DNA of 64,000 nucleotides from Echinicola soli (lineage in GTDB: Bacteria; Bacteroidota; Bacteroidia; Cytophagales; Cyclobacteriaceae), in NCBI RefSeq assembly GCF_006575665.1, contig NZ_CP041253.1, forward strand, positions 129,501-193,500, written 5' to 3'. A program made the translations under genes and the position numbers. The number at the start of each line of letters is the position of its first letter. Positions within the stretch are counted from its first letter, which is position 1. Under the pieces are notes generated by a model. The model was given only the letters and a program-made list of their open reading frames with translations. It did no database searches and had not been told where the DNA came from. This document shows, piece by piece, positions 56,300-64,000 of the stretch.

Positions 56300-56818
56300 A
56301 CAAAGGGTTCATTTTTTGATAATTCAACTCCATATCGATTTATTTTATTCCATAACCGATTCTGATTCCCCCTACTGGGCAGACAGACTCTTAGTGATGA
56401 TTTTTAAATCGAACTATGGTTAATTAATAAATTCTATAAAACAGGGCCGGCACCTAATAACCGAATACAGGCTCCGCACCAATATTCTCCTACCTACTTG
56501 AAAGCTAGCCGGGTTTTTAGCTCGAAGTATGCACCAGAAAACATATTATAACTTGACACCGTACCTACCAAAAAACATGGAAATAACAACACTGGTTAAA
56601 ACAGGTTATTTTCGCCAGTTACTGGTTTCTTAAAACAGTTTTACGTGTATTATTAGCGTAAAAATGTATATAAACGTTAACCCTCATGAATATAGGTGAT
56701 TTTCTTAATAGATAAAAGAAGGCGGTTAGGGAAATCCCTTTTAGAATCTGATAATTTTAGCTCTGAAATTATCATTTAGTGCAGCGAGCAGTCCTTTGGA
56801 GGAATTACTTTTCTTGGT
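56300..56818. other. Gene-free gap in the surface-protein cluster
   Basis: I see no gene, hairpin of note or promoter pattern that can be supported in these 519 bp. The right end adjoins a transposase remnant. Confidence 0.4.
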
Positions 56819-57046
56819 TTATTTCTCCTGGTCTATTAAAGTCAAGACCATTTTAGCGATCATGTTGTAGTTGCGGGCGGAATGGTATTTATTTTTAAGT
56901 GATGCATCTTCTTTGAAGATAACATCCAGGTTCCAATGCAGGTTGTTTTCCAGCAAGTATAAGTGGTTGCCTTTGTTTGTTCTTCCAGGATCTTTCAAAT
57001 CTGCAAAAAATGAAGAAAAACCGGGATTTTTTCGGGGGATATCGTT
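56819..57046 (-). pseudogene. ISAs1-family transposase remnant with internal deletion
   Basis: About 74 codons are recognisable. The first part 'FFADLKDPGRTNKGNHLYLL' matches the N-terminus of ISAs1-type transposases (DP-R-T-KG-H-L), and it runs directly into 'ENNLHWNLDVIFKEDAS' and 'YHSARNYNMIAKMVLTLI', their C-terminal end. Roughly 250-300 codons in between are missing. The frame stays open, so this looks like a clean internal deletion rather than slow decay. Terminal inverted repeats were not identified. Confidence 0.7.
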
Positions 57047-57281
57047 GGATTGGGCATCTTCTTTACCCACTGACGGATATAAACAACTCCCCCTCTTTTC
57101 AGAATTTTTAAAAAGCGATTTCCCTAACCAAGTAACAGTAATATGACAAAGAGGGATTTTTTCATTTATCATTATCCAAAATATCACCAATATCGGGAGA
57201 TCGGCATTATAATAATATGGACAATAATCCATCCCGGCCGAGGGGATTACCTCATCGTCAAAATAGATGTGACTCTCGACA

Positions 57282-58205
57282 CTAGAACACCACCCTTACG
57301 ATACCGTCACCCGAATGGTAAAATGCACCTGCGGTCAATCCCTCTGCTATAGCAGCCGCATTGTCTACAAAGACCGGTAATCCCGCAACCTGTAATTTCG
57401 AAGTTGGGCTATTGGACCCGATCCCCACTTCACCCAAGTCTGTCACAACCACTTCTGAACCTGCGGCACGGGCAGTGGAGCCGTCACTCTGAACACCCAA
57501 TTCCACCCGTTCATTGGCTCTATCGTCCATCCAGGCATCTTTAGTGTTATCGGTTTGGCTCATATCGGCTACTTTTAACCATACTGTCCCGTTATTATAA
57601 TAAAATCCAGGGCTTATATCTCCCACTGTTGCGGTATTGTATACCATCATACCGGCCACATGGGCTCTCAGGGGACTTGCTGCCGTGGTGGATGTCAATT
57701 CAATCCGCGGTATCAACACCCCTTTGTCCGTAGCACTGATATCCAGTTGGGCATCGGCATTCGGGAAGCCCGTTCCTATACCTACCTTTCCGTCATCTTC
57801 TATTACAAAATCAGTATTGTCGTCACGGACAGAACTACCGTCACTTTTAGTTTCCAGTTTTATTTGGTCATTAGCACTATCGTCTGCCCAGGCGTCCCGG
57901 CTTCTGTCTGCTTCCGAATTCACCGTCAAACACTCAAAAGTTGTTCCTTTATATATTTGTATACAGTTTTCTTCTGTATTGTAAATGACCATACCCTCTG
58001 AAGGATTCTTATTGGCCAGTGTGGTCACTTCCGCTCCGCTGAGTCTCGGAATCAGCATGCCCTTTGTGTTGCTCGACACATCCAGTACCGAATTCCCATC
58101 CGGAATCTTGGTCCCTATGCCTGTCTGCGCCATAGCCGAAGGCACAACCAAACACAAAATAAATAACATTAATGAGTTCCTCATCGTTATCATCCGCTTT
58201 ATCAT
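57282..58205 (-). CDS. Secreted 'VGIGT'-type surface protein
   Basis: A 307-residue protein with a signal peptide ('MLFILCLVVPSAMAQ') followed by 'TGIGTKIPDGNSVLDVSS' and 'MLIPRLSGAEVTTLANKNPS'. Two further 'DDGKVGIGTGFP'/'LGEVGIGSNSP' modules with 'RIELTSTTAASPL' repeats follow. ATG 58205 is chosen because GGAAGG lies 6 bp upstream; ATGs at 58235 and 58184 are in the same frame. It ends soon after the last module, so it is short for this cluster. Confidence 0.72.
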   Translation of the reverse strand: MIKRMITMRNSLMLFILCLVVPSAMAQTGIGTKIPDGNSVLDVSSNTKGMLIPRLSGAEVTTLANKNPSEGMVIYNTEENCIQIYKGTTFECLTVNSEADRSRDAWADDSANDQIKLETKSDGSSVRDDNTDFVIEDDGKVGIGTGFPNADAQLDISATDKGVLIPRIELTSTTAASPLRAHVAGMMVYNTATVGDISPGFYYNNGTVWLKVADMSQTDNTKDAWMDDRANERVELGVQSDGSTARAAGSEVVVTDLGEVGIGSNSPTSKLQVAGLPVFVDNAAAIAEGLTAGAFYHSGDGIVRVVF

Positions 58206-58583
58206 TTCTTTCCTTCCTGTTCTACCCCGCACCATTCATTGTACCTATACAAGAACATAAAAAAACAACCTCTTCAACCCAGTTTTTGAGCTCCAGCGCC
58301 CTCCTCCTTATGCCCGGCATAGCTACGGTTAATATGAATATAAACCGATCATCCTTACAAATAAATGTATAATTTTACTTTTTTAAGAATAATTACCTAC
58401 GCACATATACGCAAAACAGTAGGTTCCCACTCCTCAAAACAAATACATCCTCTAAAAAGAAAGTTGTTACAACAGTTACCGCATTAAATTTCAATCATAA
58501 CCGGGGCAATTTGTTCAATTAAAAAAAAACGTCAATCCTGCAAAAGGGGGACTTACCAGGGGGATAAAAACAACTGGGCCAGC
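58206..58583. other. Gap between surface-protein genes
   Basis: A 378-bp region with no gene. It is AT-rich in its middle and presumably carries the promoter of the gene ending at 57282 and the 3' end of the next. A shine-dalgarno-like GGAAGG lies at about 58210-58217 on the minus strand. Confidence 0.4.
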
Positions 58584-59588
58584 TTAATTATTATATACCA
58601 GTACCTGCATTTTGGTAAGCATGGCTTCTGTGTCGCCATTATAACCGATAAATGACGAGGGATTAAAATTAACCGTCTGGTTATCACTCCATGCTTTATA
58701 CTGTACCTTAAATGTATAGGTTCCTGGGGAAAGTGTTACCGACTTGAGCAAAGTAGTTGATATCGGCACATGATCAAGATCACCAATATCGCCTGAAGCA
58801 GCATAAGCCGATGACACCTTAGTGGTTCCCTGCAACAGTGTAAATACTCCCTGGGCTGCCTGGCCACTAATAATTTCCCCAGATCTAACGGCATAACCTG
58901 TAATGGTAAACAACAATGTTTGGGAGGCACCTGCTGGCACGGTATGGGTAAACGTCACGCCAGGTACGTCAATAGGCGTTCCATTCGCACCAAAACTTGT
59001 AGTAGTGGCCTCGGAAGTCCCTTGTACATATACAGCCTTAGCAATGGTTCCGGAAGTCGTAGTGTTACTTTTCCATGTCGGTGCCGCACCCGCCCCATTG
59101 GAGACCAGGACTTGTCCTGCCGTACCCGCACTGCCCGCAGTAGTAGCATTGCCCCCTAAGTTTATTTCATTGGTTACTTGCAGGGAGCCGTTTACATGGA
59201 GCTTGGCTTTGGGGTCAGTAGTTCCAACGCCTACATTTCCCCCAGCTAAAATGCTTAAACGAGTATCTGTTCCAGTAAATCCAAAATCTAAACGATTGGA
59301 AAGACTACCCAGTCCAACATTATAAAAACGATATTCCCCTGAATTATTAGTAGTTGATCCCGTTCCTATGCGTATTTGAGTATTCTTTCCTGTCGCAGTA
59401 TTTTCAGTTGCTAAAAAATTAGCTACAGTCACAAAATTGCCGGTTGATGTTGTTTTTGTTTCTACCTGTAATGTTGCTTGGGGATTGTTGGTAGTACCTA
59501 TACCCACATGTCCACCCGTTGGGTTCAGCACCAAAGGCAAGCCAGTAGCACTTCCATTACCATGCGATTGAATATACCCCCCCCCCAT
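58584..59588 (-). CDS. Surface-protein gene, 3' part separated by G10 frameshift
   Basis: The 334-codon frame starts with 'MGGGYIQSHGNG' inside the G tract and continues 'LNPTGGHVGIGTTNNPQATLQV' and 'LHVNGSLQVTNEINLGGNATT', a module shared with the gene at 61.4 kb, then a C-terminal beta-rich domain ending 'KMQVLVYNN'. It has no signal peptide and its ATG belongs to the tract. One extra G would fuse it to the upstream 585-codon frame into a protein of 899 residues, so it is most likely the 3' half of that gene. Confidence 0.7.
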   Translation of the reverse strand: MGGGYIQSHGNGSATGLPLVLNPTGGHVGIGTTNNPQATLQVETKTTSTGNFVTVANFLATENTATGKNTQIRIGTGSTTNNSGEYRFYNVGLGSLSNRLDFGFTGTDTRLSILAGGNVGVGTTDPKAKLHVNGSLQVTNEINLGGNATTAGSAGTAGQVLVSNGAGAAPTWKSNTTTSGTIAKAVYVQGTSEATTTSFGANGTPIDVPGVTFTHTVPAGASQTLLFTITGYAVRSGEIISGQAAQGVFTLLQGTTKVSSAYAASGDIGDLDHVPISTTLLKSVTLSPGTYTFKVQYKAWSDNQTVNFNPSSFIGYNGDTEAMLTKMQVLVYNN

Positions 59589-61282
59589 GGCGAAATGCTA
59601 TATGTCCCAAAGTCTAAGTTGTGACCAGATCCATCTACTCTAAGAGTAGCATTAGTCCCTTCCGAAACAACACCACTTGTAGGTGGGTTATCCTCACCCT
59701 TAACCACTAACTTATTCAATGGGTTAACTTTGTTTATGCCCACATTGCCCGAAGGACTAAGAATGGTCATCAGTTCACTATCCTCAAAAGCAGCTCCGCC
59801 AGTAAAAAAAGCATATCTACCATCTTCAGCAGTTGTGCTTTTCGCTACAAATGCCATTGTAGCGTAATCAACGTCTGCACCTCCCGTGCGTCCCCTGAAC
59901 AGCAACTTGCCAAGAAAGTCACCTGCCTGAATATCAGCCTCCGAACCTATCATCCCACGAGCCCTGGTAAACAGGAACCCCGCAGAAGTATTAGTGGCTC
60001 CTGAAGTAATACGCTTGAATTGCCCAATAGCTCTCGAACCCCGTACATCCAGTTCCCATACAGGGTTGCTGGTCCCTATCCCCACTCTGCCATCGTCCTT
60101 CGCCACGAACTCAGTTCCGGCTGTCCGGGCCGTGATACCATCGCTCAATGTACCCAGTTTCACCATATCATTGGCAGGATCGTCTACCCAAGCATCTTTG
60201 GTGATATCAGCATCAGTGGTGGAAGCCATAGTTACCCAGTCCGTATCATTGTGATATTGGAAGGTTTTATTAGGACCGTACCGGATCATGCCCTCTCGGT
60301 CAGCATCGCTGCCAGAGGTGGATTTTAGGTCCTCACTGCCCAGTTTGACATAGCCATTCACGTCCAAGCGTGATTTAGGGGCAGTGGTGCCTATGCCAAT
60401 TACACCATCATCACCGTAAATCCAATTGCCAATATTAAGTTGGTTAATACTAAGACCAGGAGCAGGTGCTACTTCGGTCCCATTCCCTATCACTATATTA
60501 TTATCGCCAGTTGTGCTTTTTCCTGCACCTTTTCCTATCAGAATGTTATCATGGCCATCGGCATTATATCCTGCGCTATCACCAAGCATTATCGAATTTT
60601 CAAAAACACCCATCCTACCCGCAGATTGTCCTATTATTGTGTTATGCGAAGGCCCCTGGTCGTTAAAAGTCGTTGAACCGGCAAAATGCCCGATATACAA
60701 GCCGGGGGATGTATCTACATCCATGCCCGAACCCAATTTCTCACCAGCCGACTGGCCAATGGCTATAAGCCCATTAGCCTGGGCATCTTGACCTGCATCT
60801 TGACCGATAAGTATCCGGTTGCTCCAATCAGCATCAACTGTACCTGTATTTTGACCAATGAAAATGTTGTTATTGCCCGTACCTGCATCTGTGCCGTTAC
60901 TGCCTATACCTGCATCTTTGGTAATATGGTTGTTGGTGCCTACAAAGCGCATATCTTGAGAAGAAACATCGGCCACTCTCACCCATGCGGAGCCGTCGTT
61001 GTAGTAAAAGCCGGGCGTGACATTTTCCGGTGCAGTGCCAGCTGTCGCTGTGTTGTAAACGATCATTCCAGCAACATTTGCGGAAAGTGGCGCAGGGGAC
61101 GTGGTACTGGTCAAAGCCAGTCGTGGGATCAGCACGCCCTTAGTCGTACTGGACACATCCAGTACTGCACTCTCATCGGGGGATTGTGTTCCTATACCCG
61201 TTTGCGCTAACGTTTCCGTAACAGCAACAAAAAAAAACAGTCCCAACACTACATGTTTAAATTTCACTACTTTAAAATTCAT
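59525..61282 (-). CDS. Surface-protein gene, 5' part (YadA-head-like and 'VGIGT' modules)
   Basis: A 585-codon frame with signal peptide 'FFFVAVTETLAQ' and 'TGIGTQSPDESAVLDVSS'. Residues about 130-290 carry repeated 'IGQ.AG'/'IGKGAG' units (for example 'ILIGQDAGQDAQANGLIAIG'), like the beta-roll heads of trimeric autotransporter adhesins. 'GIGTTAPKSRLDVNGYVKL', 'VGIGTSNPVWELDVRGS' and the 'FKRITSGATNTSAGFLFTRA' module follow. The frame ends 19 codons after a G10 tract (59577-59586) with 'LLACLWC', whereas the matching sequence continues in another frame. Confidence 0.8.
   Translation of the reverse strand: MNFKVVKFKHVVLGLFFFVAVTETLAQTGIGTQSPDESAVLDVSSTTKGVLIPRLALTSTTSPAPLSANVAGMIVYNTATAGTAPENVTPGFYYNDGSAWVRVADVSSQDMRFVGTNNHITKDAGIGSNGTDAGTGNNNIFIGQNTGTVDADWSNRILIGQDAGQDAQANGLIAIGQSAGEKLGSGMDVDTSPGLYIGHFAGSTTFNDQGPSHNTIIGQSAGRMGVFENSIMLGDSAGYNADGHDNILIGKGAGKSTTGDNNIVIGNGTEVAPAPGLSINQLNIGNWIYGDDGVIGIGTTAPKSRLDVNGYVKLGSEDLKSTSGSDADREGMIRYGPNKTFQYHNDTDWVTMASTTDADITKDAWVDDPANDMVKLGTLSDGITARTAGTEFVAKDDGRVGIGTSNPVWELDVRGSRAIGQFKRITSGATNTSAGFLFTRARGMIGSEADIQAGDFLGKLLFRGRTGGADVDYATMAFVAKSTTAEDGRYAFFTGGAAFEDSELMTILSPSGNVGINKVNPLNKLVVKGEDNPPTSGVVSEGTNATLRVDGSGHNLDFGTYSISPWGGGIFNRMVMEVLLACLWC
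59577..59586 (-). repeat. G10 homopolymer tract at the split of a surface-protein gene
   Basis: Ten consecutive C on the plus strand (G on the coding strand). With G10 translation leaves the conserved frame; with G11 (or G8) it reads 'W GGG YIQSHGNG' and joins both parts. Such tracts are typical slipped-strand phase-variation sites and also typical sequencing-error sites. Confidence 0.85.
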
Positions 61283-61315
61283 ATCTTGATCATTATCTAA
61301 GGTTCCTATATATGG
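61127..61315. repeat. Recently duplicated 5' region, copy 1
   Basis: About 190 bp covering the leader, signal peptide and first 'GIGTQSPD' module match 62678-62866 at an offset of 1551 bp with roughly 90 percent identity by eye, including about 33 bp upstream of the start codon. Confidence 0.75.
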
Positions 61316-61399
61316 ACATTACCTGATCCGCCTTTCATACCATTGTCATTTTGAAGATCAATTCTTATAGAATGCGATATACTCAACCTCTTAGTGTAT

Positions 61400-62833
61400 T
61401 TATCTAAGCCTTTTTACCGAAACTTGACTTACAGGGCCACTACCTGTATCACCACTACTTTGTGCTCTTATGGTAGTTGTTCCTCCGGATGCAGCACACC
61501 TAAACGAATAGGTCTTCGCTGCAAGCATATTAATGGATGTGATAAGTGTAAATGTTTGTAGCCCTGTACCTATAGCATCGTTTACACGCGCAACCCAGGC
61601 ACCCGCAGTATTATCCCAAATACCTATAACTGGATTTCCGCTAGCTGTATTGGATAATTGCATGTTCATTACAATTTGATAAATACCATCAGCAGTTACT
61701 GTAAAGGAATTTGTACTTGCAGTTCCACTGTAAGTACCTTCATTATCCATAATTTCAACATTTAAATTACCAATGGCTGTTGCTGATGAAGATGACGTAC
61801 TAAAATTATCCGATAAGTGTGCGATAATTTCCTGTGCGATTCGAAGTTCTCCGTTTACTGCTATTACTGTACCATTTGAAGTCGGTACAATGCCCGCAGG
61901 TGATTGCCACGTAGGAGCTGCCCCGGAGCCATTGGACGTTAAATATTGCCCGGCAGTACCGGCACTTCCTGCCGTTGTGGCATTGCCGCCCACATTTAGT
62001 TCATTGGTCACTTGTAAGGAGCCGTTTACATGTATTGTTTTCTGCGGTGTTGCAGTGCCAACCCCAAGGATATTGGTAGAATTAGTATTAATTGAAACCA
62101 CTTCAACCGACTCCGAAGAACCTGTTCCATTAAAGAATGCAAAGCGACCATCGCCTATGGTGGTGCTTGTTGCAACATACCCAAGTGTGGCATAATCTTC
62201 ATCTGCGCTACCAACACGACCGCGAAATTGTACTTTCCCAAGAAAATCACCGCTAGAAATCCCTAATTCAGAACCTAATGTGCCACGAGCTCGGGTAAAA
62301 AGAAACCCTGGAGCATTATTGGCGGCAGTATTGTTCACCCGTTTGAACAATCCTATTGCCCTATCCCCCTGAACGTGCAATTGCCAGTCGGGATTACTGG
62401 TTCCTATACCTACCCTGCCATTATCCTTTGCCACAAATTCAGTCCCTGCTGGCCGGGCCGTGGTGCCGTCACTTTTAGCCCCCAGCTTTATTTGGGTATT
62501 GGAATTATCGTCTACCCAGACATCTTTGGTAAGATCTGCTCCTGTATCCACTGTTAGACATTCAAAAGCACTTCCCCTATATATTTGGACACAACTCTGG
62601 TCGGTGTTATAGACAAGCATGCCGTCTGCAGGGGAATTTCCTTCCAAAGCGGTCACCTGCTCGCCGGTAAGCCTGGGGATCAGCACCCCCTTAGTTGTAC
62701 TGGACACATCCAGTACCGCATTTTCATCCGGGGATTGGGTCCCTATACCCGTTTGGGCTAACGTTTCCGTAACAGCTACAAAAAAAAACAGTCCCAGTAT
62801 TGCAGTTTTAAATTTCACTACTTTAAAATTCAT
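61400..62833 (-). CDS. Secreted 'VGIGT'-type surface protein, paralogue
   Basis: A 477-residue protein starting 'MNFKVVKFKTAILGLFFFVA', with 'TGIGTQSPDENAVLDVSSTT', then 'MLVYNTDQSCVQIYRGSAFE', 'VGIGTSNPDWQLHVQGDRA', the 'FKRVNNTAANNAPGFLFTRA' module, 'LHVNGSLQVTNELNVGGNATT' and a C-terminal C1q/TNF-like beta-sandwich ('IAHLSDNFSTSSS', 'GIYQIVMNMQLSN'). The ATG at 62833 is chosen because the paralogue at 61282 starts identically; an in-frame ATG at 62878 lacks that support. Confidence 0.78.
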   Translation of the reverse strand: MNFKVVKFKTAILGLFFFVAVTETLAQTGIGTQSPDENAVLDVSSTTKGVLIPRLTGEQVTALEGNSPADGMLVYNTDQSCVQIYRGSAFECLTVDTGADLTKDVWVDDNSNTQIKLGAKSDGTTARPAGTEFVAKDNGRVGIGTSNPDWQLHVQGDRAIGLFKRVNNTAANNAPGFLFTRARGTLGSELGISSGDFLGKVQFRGRVGSADEDYATLGYVATSTTIGDGRFAFFNGTGSSESVEVVSINTNSTNILGVGTATPQKTIHVNGSLQVTNELNVGGNATTAGSAGTAGQYLTSNGSGAAPTWQSPAGIVPTSNGTVIAVNGELRIAQEIIAHLSDNFSTSSSSATAIGNLNVEIMDNEGTYSGTASTNSFTVTADGIYQIVMNMQLSNTASGNPVIGIWDNTAGAWVARVNDAIGTGLQTFTLITSINMLAAKTYSFRCAASGGTTTIRAQSSGDTGSGPVSQVSVKRLR

Positions 62834-62866
62834 ATCTTGATCATTATCTAAAGTTTCTATAAATGG
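62678..62866. repeat. Recently duplicated 5' region, copy 2
   Basis: Partner of 61127-61315. Similarity fades upstream of the leader and downstream of the first module, which points to a recent tandem duplication or gene conversion. Confidence 0.75.
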
Positions 62867-63094
62867 AATTTCACACATTTTTCACCATCATCTATGGTTT
62901 ATCTACAGCGTATGCAGAAGCTGCTTCTCTCCCCATCACCACACAGGACGTATTTTCCCGTAAACCATCATACCCCCTAACCAGTGGTATGATGGCTTAA
63001 AACTTCTCAAGACACTTGCAAAGTTTATCTTTTTTATTTGGATATATGACTTAACAACCTGCCCTAAACGTTAACTTCTAACATCGCTTCTCCC

Positions 63095-64000
63095 CTATCT
63101 GCTTCTAAAGCTTTGAAAGACGTTCATAACGACAGGTGTAAAATTAGGAGCAGCAGCATAGTTCATTCTTATAGATCCTCCCGATCCGATGCCTGTTGCG
63201 CTTAAAACCAAATCGCCACCAGAATCAAAGTTGAAGGTTAAGGTTTGTGTGCCTTCACCAGTAATCACCAGGGGGTTTGATCCTGTTCCACCAACCTCAT
63301 AACCATAAGTAACCACCCTGAAGCCTGAGTTGTAGCCATAAGTAATCTCAGCATACAGGTTCAACCCTGTTCCATTAGAACCTAACTCAAAACCTCCACT
63401 GTACATCTGGAACCTAACGATAGAGCCGTTATTTACTGACACAATATCTTGTGGGGTATTTGTGATATTGTAAGTACCATCGAAAGAAGTTGCACCTGAG
63501 TGTTCAAGTACTGGGTTGAATTTTTTGTATACATATCCGTTTCCATCTATATACATCGGACTATTATTAGGACTGGTATATGCGATGTTTGCATCCTGTT
63601 TATTTTTGGAATTGGAAATATTCTCTAAACGAAGCCCACTCGCGCTTGCCGATGCAGGTTTTACATTTAATCGAGCCGTTGGTGCGGTAGTCCCAATACC
63701 CACATTGCCCCCGGCTCGAATACTCATTCGCGGATCGCCAATGCCATCAAAGCCAAAATCCAGACGGTTTAAATCACTATTACTTCCTTGATAATTGAAC
63801 CTGATATCGGCACTGTTCCTGTCGCTTGAGGCAACACCCAGTTTCAAATTCGTATTATTGCCAGCAATGGCATTAGCAGGTGCCAAGAAATCCGCTATCG
63901 GCACATAGGCGCCTTCGCCGGTAGCGTCTACTACACTAAGTTTGCTGAATGGAAATTCCGTCCCAATACCCACATTGCCGTCATCATAAGCTACAAATCC
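63095..64000 (-). CDS. 'VGIGT'-type surface protein, 5' end outside window
   Basis: The frame is open to the right edge ('GFVAYDDGNVGIGTEFPFSKL'), so at least 301 C-terminal residues are here and the start lies beyond 64000. It contains two 'VGIGT' modules, 'ADFLAPANAIAGNNTNLKLG' (similar to 'ANFLATENTATGKNTQIRIG' in the gene at 58.6 kb), and a C-terminal beta-sandwich with 'SGATSFDGTYNITNTPQD', resembling C1q-like domains by outline only. It is the fifth related gene in the row. Confidence 0.75.
   Translation of the reverse strand, partial: GFVAYDDGNVGIGTEFPFSKLSVVDATGEGAYVPIADFLAPANAIAGNNTNLKLGVASSDRNSADIRFNYQGSNSDLNRLDFGFDGIGDPRMSIRAGGNVGIGTTAPTARLNVKPASASASGLRLENISNSKNKQDANIAYTSPNNSPMYIDGNGYVYKKFNPVLEHSGATSFDGTYNITNTPQDIVSVNNGSIVRFQMYSGGFELGSNGTGLNLYAEITYGYNSGFRVVTYGYEVGGTGSNPLVITGEGTQTLTFNFDSGGDLVLSATGIGSGGSIRMNYAAAPNFTPVVMNVFQSFRSR

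Noticed and set aside
57047..57232. Extension of the ISAs1-remnant frame upstream to 57232
   Set aside because: These codons show no transposase similarity and look like chance open sequence before the IS N-terminus.
1..64000. tRNA, rRNA, CRISPR array, prophage or complete insertion sequence
   Set aside because: Reading of the intergenic regions showed no cloverleaf-like genes, no regularly spaced repeats and no intact transposase or integrase; a small RNA could still be missed by eye.

Overview
The window comes from a Bacteroidota chromosome, most likely a marine Cytophagales of the Cyclobacteriaceae type (Echinicola/Algoriphagus/Cyclobacterium-like). The grounds are a gliding-motility lipoprotein (GldH) next to a PSP1/RicT gene, a BT_3928-family protein, a DUF1599 protein, a folP-cdaA pair, FloA with NfeD, an archaeal-type ProS, several TAnnTTTG-type -7 promoter boxes, and many surface lipoproteins with 'VGIGT..P...LDV' modules. 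Genus assignment is inference; no rRNA or tRNA gene was seen.

Layout. 1-8 kb: end of an amidohydrolase, a helix-hairpin-helix protein, hemA, a WG-repeat protein, nfeD-floA and proS. 8-11 kb: an Arg/Ser-rich lipoprotein and a FadL-like outer membrane protein. 11.0-11.75 kb: an insert of about 560 bp flanked by a duplicated aroK 3' end. 11.7-18.7 kb: the DUF1599-BT_3928-aroK operon, divergent folP-cdaA (c-di-AMP synthesis), then divergent kbl and tdh (threonine to glycine plus acetyl-CoA) with an NlpE-like lipoprotein. 18.7-23.8 kb: a periplasmic-binding-protein/hemL/Spx-like operon and guaA. 24-30.3 kb: a tightly packed six-gene operon (AgaS-type SIS isomerase, 1-phosphofructokinase/LacC-like kinase, second PfkB kinase, GatY/KbaY-like aldolase, amidohydrolase, Tat-exported GH109-like protein) that reads as N-acetylgalactosamine/galactosamine catabolism, preceded by a DeoR/AgaR-like operator candidate. 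30.8-44.8 kb: M42 peptidase, acyl-CoA carboxylase beta subunit, Ppx/GppA, Ldh-type dehydrogenase, OsmC, manC-kdsD, recQ-purD, ricT-gldH. 44.8-49.6 kb: an SDR gene 6 bp upstream of a 1330-residue DUF4011-like/SF1 helicase/Vsr-like nuclease protein that resembles known anti-phage single-gene designs. 50-52.3 kb: rlmD and a small orphan. 52.3-64 kb: an all-minus cluster of secreted surface proteins (a DUF4347/thrombospondin-3 protein and at least five modular 'VGIGT' proteins), with an ISAs1-type transposase remnant and one gene split exactly at a run of ten G.

The liveliest parts are the surface-protein cluster (possible phase variation and module shuffling), the GalNAc operon, the helicase-nuclease, and the aroK-end duplication. 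The rest is mostly ordinary housekeeping separated by intergenic stem-loop repeats.
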